Assembly (NCBI GenBank): GCA_903970435.1
Contig: CAJCIS010000289.1
Span: 1-64,000 of the forward strand
Length of the DNA: 64,000 nt
Reading direction: 5' to 3'
DNA from: Acidobacteriota bacterium
GTDB taxonomy: Bacteria; Pseudomonadota; Alphaproteobacteria; Acetobacterales; Acetobacteraceae
The notes under the pieces are model-generated. The model ran no database searches. It worked only from the letters and a program-made list of their open reading frames with translations, and was not told where the DNA came from. Both the position numbers and the translations under genes were made by a program. Positions 44,393 to 53,645 of this stretch are shown in pieces. Positions within the stretch are counted from its first letter, which is position 1; every line of letters begins with the position of its first letter.

Positions 44393-45832
44393 ATGCCCGA
44401 CGCCATGCAGTTCTATGTCAACGGCGTCTGGGTCGATCCCATCTCGCCCAACCGGCGCGACGTGATAGATCCATCCACCGGAACGCCAATCGGCCAAGTG
44501 GCACTGGCCGGCGCCGCCGACGTGGATCGGGCCGTCACCGCCGCGCGCGCCGCATTTCCTGCATTCGCCGCCACACCGCGCGCGGAGCGCCTGGCGCTGT
44601 TGCGTCGTATCACCGAACTTTACGCCGCCCGCATGCCGGATATCGCCGACAGCGTCATGCGCGAATTGGGGGCGCCACGCGCCTATGCGCACGACACCCA
44701 GGCATGGATCGGCCTCGCCCATCTCGAAAAGGCGGTTGAAACTCTGGAACATTATCGTTTCGAGGAAATGCGCGGCGGGACACTCGTCGCCCGCGAGCCC
44801 GCCGGTGTGGCGGGCTTGATTACGCCATGGAATTGGCCGCTCAATCAAATTATCTGCAAGGTTGCACCTGCGCTGGCTACCGGCTGTACCATGGTTCTCA
44901 AGCCCAGCGAAAATACCCCGACGAACGCGGTGTTGTTCGCCGAGATCCTGCATGACGCAGGCGTGCCTCCGGGCGTATTCAACCTCATTCAAGGGGAGGG
45001 GCCGGTTGCCGGCCGCGAATTGGCCGCGCATCCTGACATCGACCTGATTTCCTTTACCGGATCCACGCGCGCGGGCATCGATGTCGCAACAACTGCGGCG
45101 CCCACGGTCAAGCGCGTGCTGCAGGAACTCGGCGGCAAATCCCCTTTCATTGTTCTGCCGGATGCCGATCTCGCCGTCGCCGTGGCCAGTTGTGCTGCCA
45201 CGGTTTTCGGCAACACGGGCCAGTCCTGCGACTCTCCGACGCGCCTGCTGGTTCCGCGAAATCGCCAGGCTGAGGCTCAGTCCCTGGCACGCCAGGCGGC
45301 GCTCGCCTGTCGCGTCGGCAACCCCGCCGATGCCGAAACAACCATGGGGCCGGTGGTCAGCGAACGTCAATTCAACCACGTCCAGCGGTTGCTGCAAGCC
45401 GGCGTGGCGGAGGGCGCCACCCTGGTCACCGGCGGCCCCGGCCGCCCGCCTGGCCTCAACCGCGGCTATTTTGTTCAGCCAACCGTCTTCGGGGACGTGA
45501 AGCTGGATATGACCATCGCGCAGGATGAAATCTTTGGCCCCGTCATATGCATCATTTCGTACGATGATGAAGCGGACGCTATCCGCAAGGGCAACGACAC
45601 CCCATACGGCCTCGCCGCGTATATACATGGCAAGGACATGGAACGCGTGCGACGCGTCGCACGCGCCTTGCGCGCCGGCATGGTTGCATTGAACGATCCG
45701 CCGCTCGATCTCGGCGCCCCCTTTGGCGGCTACAAGCAATCCGGCAACGGCCGCGAATACGCCGATTTCGGTTTCGATGATTTCACGGAAATAAAAGGCA
45801 TGATTGGCTATGCGTCGGCCAGCGGGGGTTGA
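44393..45832 (+). CDS. NAD(P)-dependent aldehyde dehydrogenase
   Basis: A 479-residue ALDH-superfamily enzyme of usual length. Conserved residues: the oxyanion Asn in ITPWNWPLNQI, the general base Glu in LQELGGKSPFIVLPDADL (about 243), the nucleophile Cys in NTGQSCDSPTRLLVP (about 278), and EIFGPVICI. The SCDSPTR variant resembles aminoaldehyde/betaine-aldehyde-like or broad-range ALDHs. It probably oxidises the aldehyde made by amine oxidation in this cluster. The start is uncertain: ATG at 44393 or 44405, neither with a strong ribosome site. Confidence 0.92.
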   Translation: MPDAMQFYVNGVWVDPISPNRRDVIDPSTGTPIGQVALAGAADVDRAVTAARAAFPAFAATPRAERLALLRRITELYAARMPDIADSVMRELGAPRAYAHDTQAWIGLAHLEKAVETLEHYRFEEMRGGTLVAREPAGVAGLITPWNWPLNQIICKVAPALATGCTMVLKPSENTPTNAVLFAEILHDAGVPPGVFNLIQGEGPVAGRELAAHPDIDLISFTGSTRAGIDVATTAAPTVKRVLQELGGKSPFIVLPDADLAVAVASCAATVFGNTGQSCDSPTRLLVPRNRQAEAQSLARQAALACRVGNPADAETTMGPVVSERQFNHVQRLLQAGVAEGATLVTGGPGRPPGLNRGYFVQPTVFGDVKLDMTIAQDEIFGPVICIISYDDEADAIRKGNDTPYGLAAYIHGKDMERVRRVARALRAGMVALNDPPLDLGAPFGGYKQSGNGREYADFGFDDFTEIKGMIGYASASGG

Positions 45833-45905
45833 TCGTGCCGGTTATGCGCGCCGCACCCGATGGCGAAACTCGGCTAAGGGAGCAACAGCTGTGGTCCCGC
45901 GTGGA

Positions 45906-47051
45906 TCAGGATTGCAATAAAATAGCAGCATCGGCGGCAAAGCACGCATAGACCTCATCACTCCAGTCGATTGACCATTCCGCAGTCCGCCTTACATTGG
46001 GTGCACTCGCCACCAGCAACTTGCCACAATCCGTCTTTACCCGATACACGGAATGGTTGCCCAAATATCCAAGCTCCCACACCACGCCCTTGATGCAATT
46101 CATCCCTGCCTCTGTCACCGGCGCCTTGCTCAACATAATCTTCTCGGGCCGCACAGCCACGCACACAAGCTGCCCCACGCTGAACCGTCCGCGATTGTCA
46201 ACCATGAGATCCGACTCCATTTCCGCACTGCGAACGGTAATCCGCCCGGCATCACACGCGGTAATGGTCGATTCGAACAGATTGGTTGAACCCACGAAGT
46301 TCGCTACAAACCGGCTTTGCGGAAACTCATACACCTCCGCCGGTGTCCCCACCTGCACCACCCGGCCACGATCCATCACGGCGATACGGGTAGAAAGCGC
46401 CATCGCCTCCTCCTGATCATGGGTCACGATGACGAACGTAATGCCGACTTTGTATTGAATATTCATAAGCTCGAACTGGGTCTGCTCGCGTAATTTTTTA
46501 TCGAGCGCGCTCAGCGGCTCGTCCAGCAACAGCACCTTCGGCCGCCGTATCAATGCCCGCGCAAGCGTCACGCGCTGACGTTGTCCACCCGATAGCTGAT
46601 GCGGCCTGCGCCCCGCTAAGTTGCCGAGTTGCACCATTTCCAGCGCTTCCTCGATTTGTCGTTTTCGTTCGGCTTCCGCCATCGGCATACGGCGCAGCCC
46701 ATACCCTACGTTCTTCTCCACACTCATGTGCGGAAACAAGGCGTAGCTCTGGAACATCATGTTCACCGGGCGGGCATGAGGCGGTACGTTCTTCATGTCG
46801 GCATCGTCGATCATGATGCGGCCCGCGCTTGGCTCGGTGAATCCCGCCAGCATTCGCAACAATGTTGTCTTCCCGCAGCCCGAACCACCCACAAGCGCGA
46901 ACATCTCCCCCTTATGGATTTTTAAATTTACGCCATCCACCGCCTTCACATGATCATAGGCCTTGCTGACATTGTCGATTACGATCTGCGGCACCGCCTG
47001 TGGGTCCAACCACGGCCGATCGGCAAGCGCCTTTTGCAGGTCGGATATCAT
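45906..47051 (-). CDS. Polyamine-type ABC transporter ATPase (PotA/PotG-like)
   Basis: A 381-residue ABC ATPase. Walker A GGSGCGKTTLLRML, Q-loop MMFQSYALFPHMSV, signature LSGGQRQRVTLARALI, Walker B LLLDEPLSALDKKLRE and H-loop VIVTHDQEEAM, followed by a C-terminal TOBE-type domain (SVGQLVCVAVRPEKIMLS). It energises import with the permeases at 51784-53525 and the binding protein at 43126. Last gene of a leftward run of four (two flavoproteins, the GcvT-like protein, then this), 40 bp after the GcvT-like stop. Confidence 0.94.
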   Translation of the reverse strand: MISDLQKALADRPWLDPQAVPQIVIDNVSKAYDHVKAVDGVNLKIHKGEMFALVGGSGCGKTTLLRMLAGFTEPSAGRIMIDDADMKNVPPHARPVNMMFQSYALFPHMSVEKNVGYGLRRMPMAEAERKRQIEEALEMVQLGNLAGRRPHQLSGGQRQRVTLARALIRRPKVLLLDEPLSALDKKLREQTQFELMNIQYKVGITFVIVTHDQEEAMALSTRIAVMDRGRVVQVGTPAEVYEFPQSRFVANFVGSTNLFESTITACDAGRITVRSAEMESDLMVDNRGRFSVGQLVCVAVRPEKIMLSKAPVTEAGMNCIKGVVWELGYLGNHSVYRVKTDCGKLLVASAPNVRRTAEWSIDWSDEVYACFAADAAILLQS

Positions 47052-47091
47052 TTGTCAGGCCACCCAAATGACGTCATTGCCCCTGCTTTCG

Positions 47092-48300
47092 TTACCGATC
47101 CCAAGCTGGAGTGACCTTCCGCCGGGCGGGCGCATAGAACGGCTTTTCGACCACCACTCCCCGCGCTACCCGCCGTTCCCATTCCAACTCCCGGCACAGA
47201 TAAATTTCCGCCCAAACCTGCCGCCCTGTCTCGAAATAGGGCGCATCCACCAATCCCAAGGCAATGTTGCGCTTGCACGTCGGCGACCACAAGGCCGAAC
47301 TGATCGCACCGATCTCCCGTCGGCACGATTTATCCGCGTATAGTAGCGCCTTCAGGGCGGGTTTGTTCCCGTCTATATCCAACCCCACCAGGCGCCGCGC
47401 GGCGCCGCGCTTTTGTTCCGCCACCAGTGCGCGCCGCCCATTGAAGTGGCCTTTCTTCAGGTCCACGAGCCATTCCAGCCCCAACTCAAATGGCGACCGC
47501 CCCCGCCCGATCCTGACGCTCGCTTCAGCCGGCACGAAATCGATGTTCGGCATGATGAAGCCAGCCTCGATTCGCGCCATATCCAGCGCCTGGGATCCGA
47601 TTGGCCGGATCCCGCTTGATGCGCCAGCAATCATCAGCCGATCCCAGACAGAAACCGCATCGGCCGGTGTCATCCAAAGCTCGTAGCCGAGGTCACCGGT
47701 AAATCCCGTGCGCGACACAGTCATGTCCGCGCCACCCAAAACAAATCGTCCGATATCGAACGGTCGCAACCGCTCGACACCTCGTAAGCCCAATGCCTTC
47801 AATACGGCACAGGATGTCGGTCCCTGCAGAGACAAGGCTGCGATCGACTCGGTCACCTCCTCCACCGCAACATCGAAACCTATTGCGCTATCAAGTAACC
47901 AATCCAATTGCCGTGCTGCCGTGCATAGAAGAAACTCGCCCGTCTCCAGTCGAAAAATTGTGCCGTCATCAATCAAGTGGCCGTCATCGTTGCACCACAC
48001 GCTGTAAGCCACGCGCCCCGGTTTCACGCGACGCACATCGCGGGTCACCAGGCGGTTCAGATAATTCTCTGCATCCTTTCCTGTGATCCGGTATTTTACC
48101 ATCGGCGTCAGATCGTAGACCGAACAGGCATTGCGTATTGCAAAATACTCCTGTTCAACGGTCGTATAAACATCGACCGTTGTGTAGCCTGCCCATGCGA
48201 CGAATTGGTCGACCGTGCTGCACGCGCGCGTCCGCGAATGAAACGGCGTTGTCAGCAATGGTTGCTTGAAATGCGGAGGACGGTTGGCAGCATCGCTCAT
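47092..48300 (-). CDS. GcvT/DmdA-like folate-dependent aminomethyltransferase or demethylase
   Basis: A 402-residue protein of the glycine-cleavage T family. VYDLTPMVKYRITGKDAENYLNRLVTRDV, VWCNDDGHLIDDGTIFRLE, LSLQGPTSCAVL, SRTGFTGDLGYELWM and LDMARIEAGF are GcvT-family signatures, and a C-terminal barrel-type domain follows. No GcvH or GcvP is nearby, so a stand-alone tetrahydrofolate demethylase (as in DmdA or methylated-amine breakdown) is more likely than glycine cleavage. It starts 1 bp after the stop of the preceding flavoprotein gene, indicating coupled expression. The substrate is inferred to be a methylated amine taken up by the adjacent importer. Confidence 0.88.
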   Translation of the reverse strand: MSDAANRPPHFKQPLLTTPFHSRTRACSTVDQFVAWAGYTTVDVYTTVEQEYFAIRNACSVYDLTPMVKYRITGKDAENYLNRLVTRDVRRVKPGRVAYSVWCNDDGHLIDDGTIFRLETGEFLLCTAARQLDWLLDSAIGFDVAVEEVTESIAALSLQGPTSCAVLKALGLRGVERLRPFDIGRFVLGGADMTVSRTGFTGDLGYELWMTPADAVSVWDRLMIAGASSGIRPIGSQALDMARIEAGFIMPNIDFVPAEASVRIGRGRSPFELGLEWLVDLKKGHFNGRRALVAEQKRGAARRLVGLDIDGNKPALKALLYADKSCRREIGAISSALWSPTCKRNIALGLVDAPYFETGRQVWAEIYLCRELEWERRVARGVVVEKPFYAPARRKVTPAWDR

Positions 48301-48301
48301 T

Positions 48302-49858
48302 TCATGCCGCCTTCTTCAGCACCTGTCGCGCCGCGTTCCGGCCGCCCAAACCCATCACGCCTCCACCGGGATGAGAGCCGGCGCCACACAGGAAGAATCC
48401 CTCCAGCGGCGACTCGTATTGCGTGGCCCCGGGCACCGGGCGCACCATGAAGAATTGGTCGAACGCCAATTCACCATGGTGCCAATGGCCGCCTGAAATT
48501 CCGAACTCCGTTTCAATATCAGCCGGAGTCAGCAATTCGGCGGCAATAATCAACCCACGCAACCCTGGCGCATAGGTCTCGATGGTCTCGATAATCCTGT
48601 CCAGAAAATTCTGTTTCACCGCGCTCCATCCATCTGTGTGCGAATACGGCGCATATTGCACAACTGCGGACAACACGTGCTGCGCGGCCGGCGCCATGGT
48701 TGCGTCGCTAGCAGTCGGCACCACAATCTCCATGGCGGGCGATGCCGAATAATCGCCATATTTCGTTGCGTTGAACGCAGTCTCGACGTAGCTCAATGAA
48801 GGTGCGATAATCATCCGGCTACGCAAGCCAGCTAAAGCCAGATCACGGAACGGCGGCGCCGCCGACAACGCCAGATGCACCTTAGCCGTGAGTCCGCGCT
48901 GCCTGAAATGATCAATACGGCGCACGAACCCCGTATCAAGATGCTCCGCGCCAAGCAGATTTAGGAAAGTCGTGCGTGGGTCGGCGTTCGAGATGACGTG
49001 GCGTCCCGCAATTGTCTCGCCGTCCGCCAGCAGCACGCCGACGGCCCGATCATCGCGTACAGCGACCCGGGCGACCCGGGCGGCGACACGAATTTCAGCG
49101 CCGGCCGCCTGTGCCGCCGCCGCCAGTGCGTCGCTGACGGTGCCCATCCCTCCCCTTGGCTGCGCCATCGCGGCGCCACACGCTCCACTTTCCGCCGCCA
49201 GTCGATACAAAAACGTCAGCACCGTACCCGGCGAGCGCGGCCCGAAATTGGTGCCGAGAACGGCATCGAAGGCTACCGCAGCGCGCAGCGCCGGGGAAGC
49301 AAAACATTCCTCTACAAGATCGTACATGTTCATGCCAATGATGCGCAGCAAATCGCGCATGCCGGTGCGCCCCAGGCTACGTATTTCCCACGCCAGCCGC
49401 AGAAGGGCGCCATTATCGGCGGCGGTGCCGGTGCCCAGACGCGGTGGCGTCCGGCTCAACATTGGCCGCAAATGCGCTGCGAATCGACGCATCCGGGCCA
49501 TGAATGTGCTATATGCGGTCACATCCTCCCCGGACAAACCGCCATTCACGCGCGCGGGTAGCCGCAAATGTGGGCCATCCGCCGCGAGCGAAATCGTCGG
49601 CATCGCCTCAGCGGCGAACACCAAACCGTGCCGTATCAATCCAAGATCGGTGATAATGTCTTGCGGCATCTGGTGCAGCAAATGCGCGCAAGCCGAAACC
49701 TTGAATCCCGGCGCAAAGCTGCGTGTGACCGCGGCGCCGCCCACGCGATCAGCGGCCTCCAGCACCAGTACGCGCTTGCCTGCCCGTGCCAAATAGGCAG
49801 CGCAGGTCAGGCCATTGTGTCCACCCCCAATGACTATGGAATGATATGGCGCAGTCAA
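48302..49858 (-). CDS. PYROXD2/phytoene-desaturase-like FAD oxidoreductase (first copy)
   Basis: A 518-residue flavoprotein. The dinucleotide site is VIGGGHNGLTCAAYLARAGKRVLVLEAAD at the N-terminus. ARVARVAVRDDRAVGVLLADGE and HVISNADPRTTFLNLLG are CrtI/PYROXD2 features. The C-terminal SPLEGFFLCGAGSHPGGGVMGLGGRNAARQVL binds FAD. Relatives desaturate carotenoids, or have unknown roles (PYROXD2). No carotenoid genes are present, so an amine or other small-molecule oxidation is more plausible. Its ATG overlaps the stop of the second copy by 4 bp. Confidence 0.88.
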   Translation of the reverse strand: MTAPYHSIVIGGGHNGLTCAAYLARAGKRVLVLEAADRVGGAAVTRSFAPGFKVSACAHLLHQMPQDIITDLGLIRHGLVFAAEAMPTISLAADGPHLRLPARVNGGLSGEDVTAYSTFMARMRRFAAHLRPMLSRTPPRLGTGTAADNGALLRLAWEIRSLGRTGMRDLLRIIGMNMYDLVEECFASPALRAAVAFDAVLGTNFGPRSPGTVLTFLYRLAAESGACGAAMAQPRGGMGTVSDALAAAAQAAGAEIRVAARVARVAVRDDRAVGVLLADGETIAGRHVISNADPRTTFLNLLGAEHLDTGFVRRIDHFRQRGLTAKVHLALSAAPPFRDLALAGLRSRMIIAPSLSYVETAFNATKYGDYSASPAMEIVVPTASDATMAPAAQHVLSAVVQYAPYSHTDGWSAVKQNFLDRIIETIETYAPGLRGLIIAAELLTPADIETEFGISGGHWHHGELAFDQFFMVRPVPGATQYESPLEGFFLCGAGSHPGGGVMGLGGRNAARQVLKKAA

Positions 49859-51483
49859 TGCAAGCCGTCCAACCGCAAGTCGTCCCGCCTTAAATCACGA
49901 AGAATTTCACGAGCCGCATTCGCCCCCGGCGCGCCCATCACCCCGCCCCCCGGATGGGTGCTGGATCCGCACATATATAGCCCGCGAATGGGACTTCGAT
50001 ATTGTGCGTAGCCGGGCACTGGCCGGTTGAACAGCAGCTGGTCCATCGTCAGCTCGCCCTGGAAAATATTGCCTTCCGTCAGCCCGACTTCGTTTTCGAT
50101 ATCCCATGGCGTGCGGATTTCCGCGTGCAAGATCAATTTGCGAAAGTCCGGGCTTTGCCGGGAAATTGCCTGGATTACGGTCTCCCCAAATGCCTGGCGC
50201 TTGCCGTCATCCCACGACCCGCTTGCCAATTCGTAGGGGCAATATTGCACAAACACCGACATATAATGCTTGCCCGCCGGCGCCATTGTCGGATCGATCT
50301 GCGACGGGATCAGCATGTCAACATACGGCGCCTGCGACCATATGCCGGCCTTCCAGTCGTCGTAGGCACGCTCCATCATGGCAATCGAATCCGTAATGTG
50401 CAGATCGCCCCTGATGCATGGGGCGCCTTCGGGAATGGCCGGAAATGACGGTACCGCGTCCAAGGCTATATTGAGCTTTCCTGACGAGCCGCGGATCTTG
50501 AAATTCTCCACTTGGCGGTGAAATTCAGCCGGCAGATCCTTCCTGTCCACCAGGCCCAGAAACGTGCGCTTCACATCCAGCCCGGACACAATTGTGGCCG
50601 CCCTCACTTCCGTTCCATCCGCCAGTGCCACGCCGACCGCCCGGCCGCCGGACGTCAGCACACGTTCCGCGCCCGCGTTGCATCGTATTTCTCCTCCGCT
50701 GGCCTGAAACGATGCCGCCAGCGCGTTCGTGACCGCCCCCATGCCGCCGCGCGCAAAGCCCCACGCCCCCACCGCGTCATCTATATCGCCCATATAATGA
50801 TGCAGAAGCACATAGGCGGTGCCCGGCGAACGCGGCCCCAATGCCGTTCCGATAATGGAACTGCCCGCCAGGTGCGCCTTTACGATATCGCTTTCAAAAT
50901 ACTCATCCAGGAAATCCGCGCAGCTCATGGTCCAGAAGCGCAACGTCTCGTACATGCGCGTCTCGCCCATTCTGTGGAAACGTTGGCCCAGGTACAGCAG
51001 CTCCATAAGATCGCGCGGCTTGAACGATGTCGGGTCCGGCGGTGTGCGCATCAGCAATGGCTTGATGAACCGGCATTGGCGCAGCATGTCACGCGCAAAT
51101 CGGTCGTATGCTTCCGCATCCCGTTTTGAATGACGTGAAATCTCCCGCCGCAGCGCATCGTGATTATCGTACAGCGCGAGATGGCCGCCGTCGCGCATCA
51201 TGGTGCATCCCCCTTCATAGGGAATGATCTGCAATCCATGAAGCGGCAGTTCCAGCGTCCGCATGATTTCAGGGCGCAGGAGGCTACACACGTAGGAACA
51301 ATTCGAGTACGTAAAGTCCTGGTACAATTGCCGGCTTACCGCGGCGCCGCCAATATAGGGGTTGCGTTCCACGACCAGCACGGAAAGGCCCGCGCGCGCC
51401 ATGTAGCACGCCGCGATCAGCCCGTTATGGCCGGCGCCGAGCACCACCGCGTCGTAACGCTTTGCACTGGCAATGGCCGTCAC
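49855..51483 (-). CDS. PYROXD2/phytoene-desaturase-like FAD oxidoreductase (second copy)
   Basis: A 542-residue paralogue of the neighbour. N-terminal FAD site VVLGAGHNGLIAACYMARAGLSVLVVERN, then YIGGAAVSRQLYQDFTYSNC. Matching regions are GAERVLTSGGRAVGVALADG and IVSGLDVKRTFLGLV. C-terminal SPIRGLYMCGSSTHPGGGVMGAPG. The two copies share architecture but differ widely in sequence, so they may act as subunits or on successive steps. First gene of the leftward operon, divergent from the permease genes across about 300 bp. Confidence 0.88.
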   Translation of the reverse strand: MTAIASAKRYDAVVLGAGHNGLIAACYMARAGLSVLVVERNPYIGGAAVSRQLYQDFTYSNCSYVCSLLRPEIMRTLELPLHGLQIIPYEGGCTMMRDGGHLALYDNHDALRREISRHSKRDAEAYDRFARDMLRQCRFIKPLLMRTPPDPTSFKPRDLMELLYLGQRFHRMGETRMYETLRFWTMSCADFLDEYFESDIVKAHLAGSSIIGTALGPRSPGTAYVLLHHYMGDIDDAVGAWGFARGGMGAVTNALAASFQASGGEIRCNAGAERVLTSGGRAVGVALADGTEVRAATIVSGLDVKRTFLGLVDRKDLPAEFHRQVENFKIRGSSGKLNIALDAVPSFPAIPEGAPCIRGDLHITDSIAMMERAYDDWKAGIWSQAPYVDMLIPSQIDPTMAPAGKHYMSVFVQYCPYELASGSWDDGKRQAFGETVIQAISRQSPDFRKLILHAEIRTPWDIENEVGLTEGNIFQGELTMDQLLFNRPVPGYAQYRSPIRGLYMCGSSTHPGGGVMGAPGANAAREILRDLRRDDLRLDGLH

Positions 51484-51783
51484 GCTGCTTTGGCCCTGTT
51501 ATCCCAGCCCGCCGCACGATGCATCCGCGCATTTCCCTAACACCCTGCCCGACACGTAGCCTACCATCGAGGCTTGGATCGGTCCACCAGAAATTATATG
51601 TTCATTCAAAATCGCCCCGCGTTAGAGCCGCTTCGCATAGCTAAAGAGAGCAAAATCAATGATCTTGCCATGTGACGGCAGGATGTGCTTATATTGAATG
51701 GTCATACAGAATGTGCCGCAACCCATGACAGCATCCCCATGCCAAGGCTGCAATCCGCCTCCGGCCAAGGTGGCCGCGGTGTG
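51484..51783. other. Divergent intergenic region of the importer cluster
   Basis: About 300 bp between the flavoprotein operon and the permease genes. It must hold two outward promoters. I saw no clear operator palindrome matching the one at 44291. Confidence 0.5.
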
Positions 51784-52689
51784 ATGACGCCGGATCGATT
51801 GGCCATGCGCGTGCGCCCCGGGCGCTGGTTGATGATACTTCCGCCGCTCTTGTTTCTCGTTATTTTCTTTCTGATCCCGTTCTGCTTTGCCTTTAAGATC
51901 AGCTTCGCCGACGCGACCATTGCGGTTCCGCCATTCTCGAAACTGCTCACGGTTGCGCCGGACGGTCATTTTGCGCTGACCTTCACGCTCGACAATTACC
52001 GTTATCTTATTACGGATGACGTCTATCTTCTTTCCTATATTTTTTCTCTCCGCACGGCTTTTGTTTCAACGATCATCTGTCTCCTCATCGGCTACCCGAT
52101 GGCCTATGCCATCGCCCGCGCACCGCGTAGCACGCAGACCATATTGCTTCTCCTCATCATCCTGCCGTTCTGGACGTCGTTCCTGCTTCGCGTGTATGCC
52201 CTGCAGGGTATTATCAGCGAACATGGGCTGCTCAATAATCTTCTAGTCGCGCTCGGCATCATCCATGCACCACTGCGCATCATGCACACGACGCTCGCCG
52301 TTTATATCGGCATCGTCTACAGCTATTTGCCCTTCATGATCCTGCCGCTGTACGCAACGTTGGAGAAGCTCGACGGCACGCTTCTTGAAGCGGCCGCCGA
52401 CCTCGGCACCCCGCCCTGGCGCGCCTTTCTGGACATCACTCTCCCACTTTCGTTGCCAGGCGTCATCGCCGGTTGCCTGCTGGTGTTCATTCCGGCGATC
52501 GGCGAATTTGTCATCCCGGCACTGCTCGGCGGACCCGACAGTCTGATGATTGGCCGCGTGTTGTGGGACGAGTTCTTCGCCAACCATAATTGGCCCGTCG
52601 CCTCGGCGGTGGCCACCGCGTTCCTGGTGTTGCTGGTTGGGCCGATCGCGCTTTATCAGCATTATCAAATGAAAGATCATGCACCGTGA
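51784..52689 (+). CDS. Polyamine-type ABC transporter permease (PotB/PotH-like)
   Basis: A 301-residue inner-membrane permease with about six helices (WLMILPPLLFLVIFFLIPF and IICLLIGYPMAYAIARAP). The cytoplasmic EAA loop, which docks to the ATPase, is LLEAAADLGTPPWRAFLDITLPLSLPG. The family motif LLIILPFWTSFLLRVYAL is also present. It works with the permease that follows. ATG at 51784 is my start, with an AAGGTGG some 11 nt away; ATG at 51739 is an alternative. The stop codon overlaps the next start (TGATG). Confidence 0.93.
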   Translation: MTPDRLAMRVRPGRWLMILPPLLFLVIFFLIPFCFAFKISFADATIAVPPFSKLLTVAPDGHFALTFTLDNYRYLITDDVYLLSYIFSLRTAFVSTIICLLIGYPMAYAIARAPRSTQTILLLLIILPFWTSFLLRVYALQGIISEHGLLNNLLVALGIIHAPLRIMHTTLAVYIGIVYSYLPFMILPLYATLEKLDGTLLEAAADLGTPPWRAFLDITLPLSLPGVIAGCLLVFIPAIGEFVIPALLGGPDSLMIGRVLWDEFFANHNWPVASAVATAFLVLLVGPIALYQHYQMKDHAP

Positions 52690-53525
52690 TGACGGCGCGC
52701 CTGCCGTGGGGCCTCGTTATGGTGCTCGCCCTGGGCCTGGCCTTCCTGTATCTGCCGATCCTCGTGCTGATTGCGTATTCATTCAACGCGTCCGCGCTGG
52801 TGACGGTGTGGGGCGGCTTTTCGGCTGTGTGGTATGCGCGGCTTTTGCATAACCCACAGGTTTTGTCGGCCGCCCTTCTGTCGCTCGAAGTGGGGGTGGC
52901 CGCGACGAGCTGCGCTGTTGTGCTCGGCACGATGGCCGCAGCCGCTCTCGTGCGCGTGCGGCGTTTCCGGGGGCGGTTCCTGCTCACCGGCATGGTGCAT
53001 GCGCCGCTGGTGGTGCCTGAAATCATCACCGGCATTACATTGCTGCTGCTGTTCGTCTCGATGTCACAAATACTCGGCTGGCCGCATCATCGCGGTTTCC
53101 TCACGCTTGTGCTCGCGCATATTTCGTTCTGCATGGCTTATGTGACCGTTACGGTCCAGCCGCGGCTGGCCGGCGCGGACCGCGCGCTGGAGGAGGCGGC
53201 GATGGATCTTGGCGCGTCGCCGCTGCGCGCCTTTCTGGAAATCACCTTGCCGATCATATCGCCGGCGCTGATTTCCGGTTGGCTTCTCGGCCTTACTCTT
53301 TCGCTGGACGACCTGGTTATTTCCAGCTTCGTCGCCGGCCCCGGTTCCAGCACATTGCCGATGGTGATTTATTCGAAGGTGAAACTTGGTGTCAGCCCCG
53401 ACATGAACGCGCTGGCCAGCCTGGTGATCCTGACGGTCAGCATCGGCGTTTGCTGCGCCGGCTGGCTGATGCGCCGTGCGGAAGTGCAAAGGGCAAGGGA
53501 CCGACAATTGGCGGAACAAGGGTAG
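52689..53525 (+). CDS. Polyamine-type ABC transporter permease (PotC/PotI-like)
   Basis: A 278-residue partner permease with six helices. It begins PWGLVMVLALGLAFLYLPILVL, then ALVTVWGGFSAVWYARLL. The EAA loop is LEEAAMDLGASPLRAFLEITLPIISPA, and the family segment SLDDLVISSFVAGPGSSTLPMVIYS is diagnostic. It starts at the ATG in TGATG, overlapping the upstream permease. An AT repeat begins directly after its TAG stop, marking the right border of the repeat-poor block. Confidence 0.93.
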   Translation: MTARLPWGLVMVLALGLAFLYLPILVLIAYSFNASALVTVWGGFSAVWYARLLHNPQVLSAALLSLEVGVAATSCAVVLGTMAAAALVRVRRFRGRFLLTGMVHAPLVVPEIITGITLLLLFVSMSQILGWPHHRGFLTLVLAHISFCMAYVTVTVQPRLAGADRALEEAAMDLGASPLRAFLEITLPIISPALISGWLLGLTLSLDDLVISSFVAGPGSSTLPMVIYSKVKLGVSPDMNALASLVILTVSIGVCCAGWLMRRAEVQRARDRQLAEQG

Positions 53526-53645
53526 GAAGTATTTCTTTTTTGAAAAAAAGAAACAAAAAACTTTTGCTCGTTGGCACACGATGTCGAATTCGAATTGCGG
53601 AGCGGCCGTCAATACAAAAAAGTTTTTTGGTTCCTTTTTTCTTGC
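53523..53645. repeat. AT palindromic repeat, inverted pair with truncated right arm
   Basis: Forward arm 53523-53567 (TTTC/GAAA) starts on the stop codon of the PotI-like gene. The reverse arm at 53614-53640 is cut short and abuts the FadB-like stop at 53645. The two genes are convergent. Confidence 0.93.

Noticed and set aside
48302-51483. Carotenoid desaturases (crtI)
   Set aside because: The two flavoproteins have the fold, but no phytoene synthase or other crt gene is near, and the context is amine transport and demethylation.
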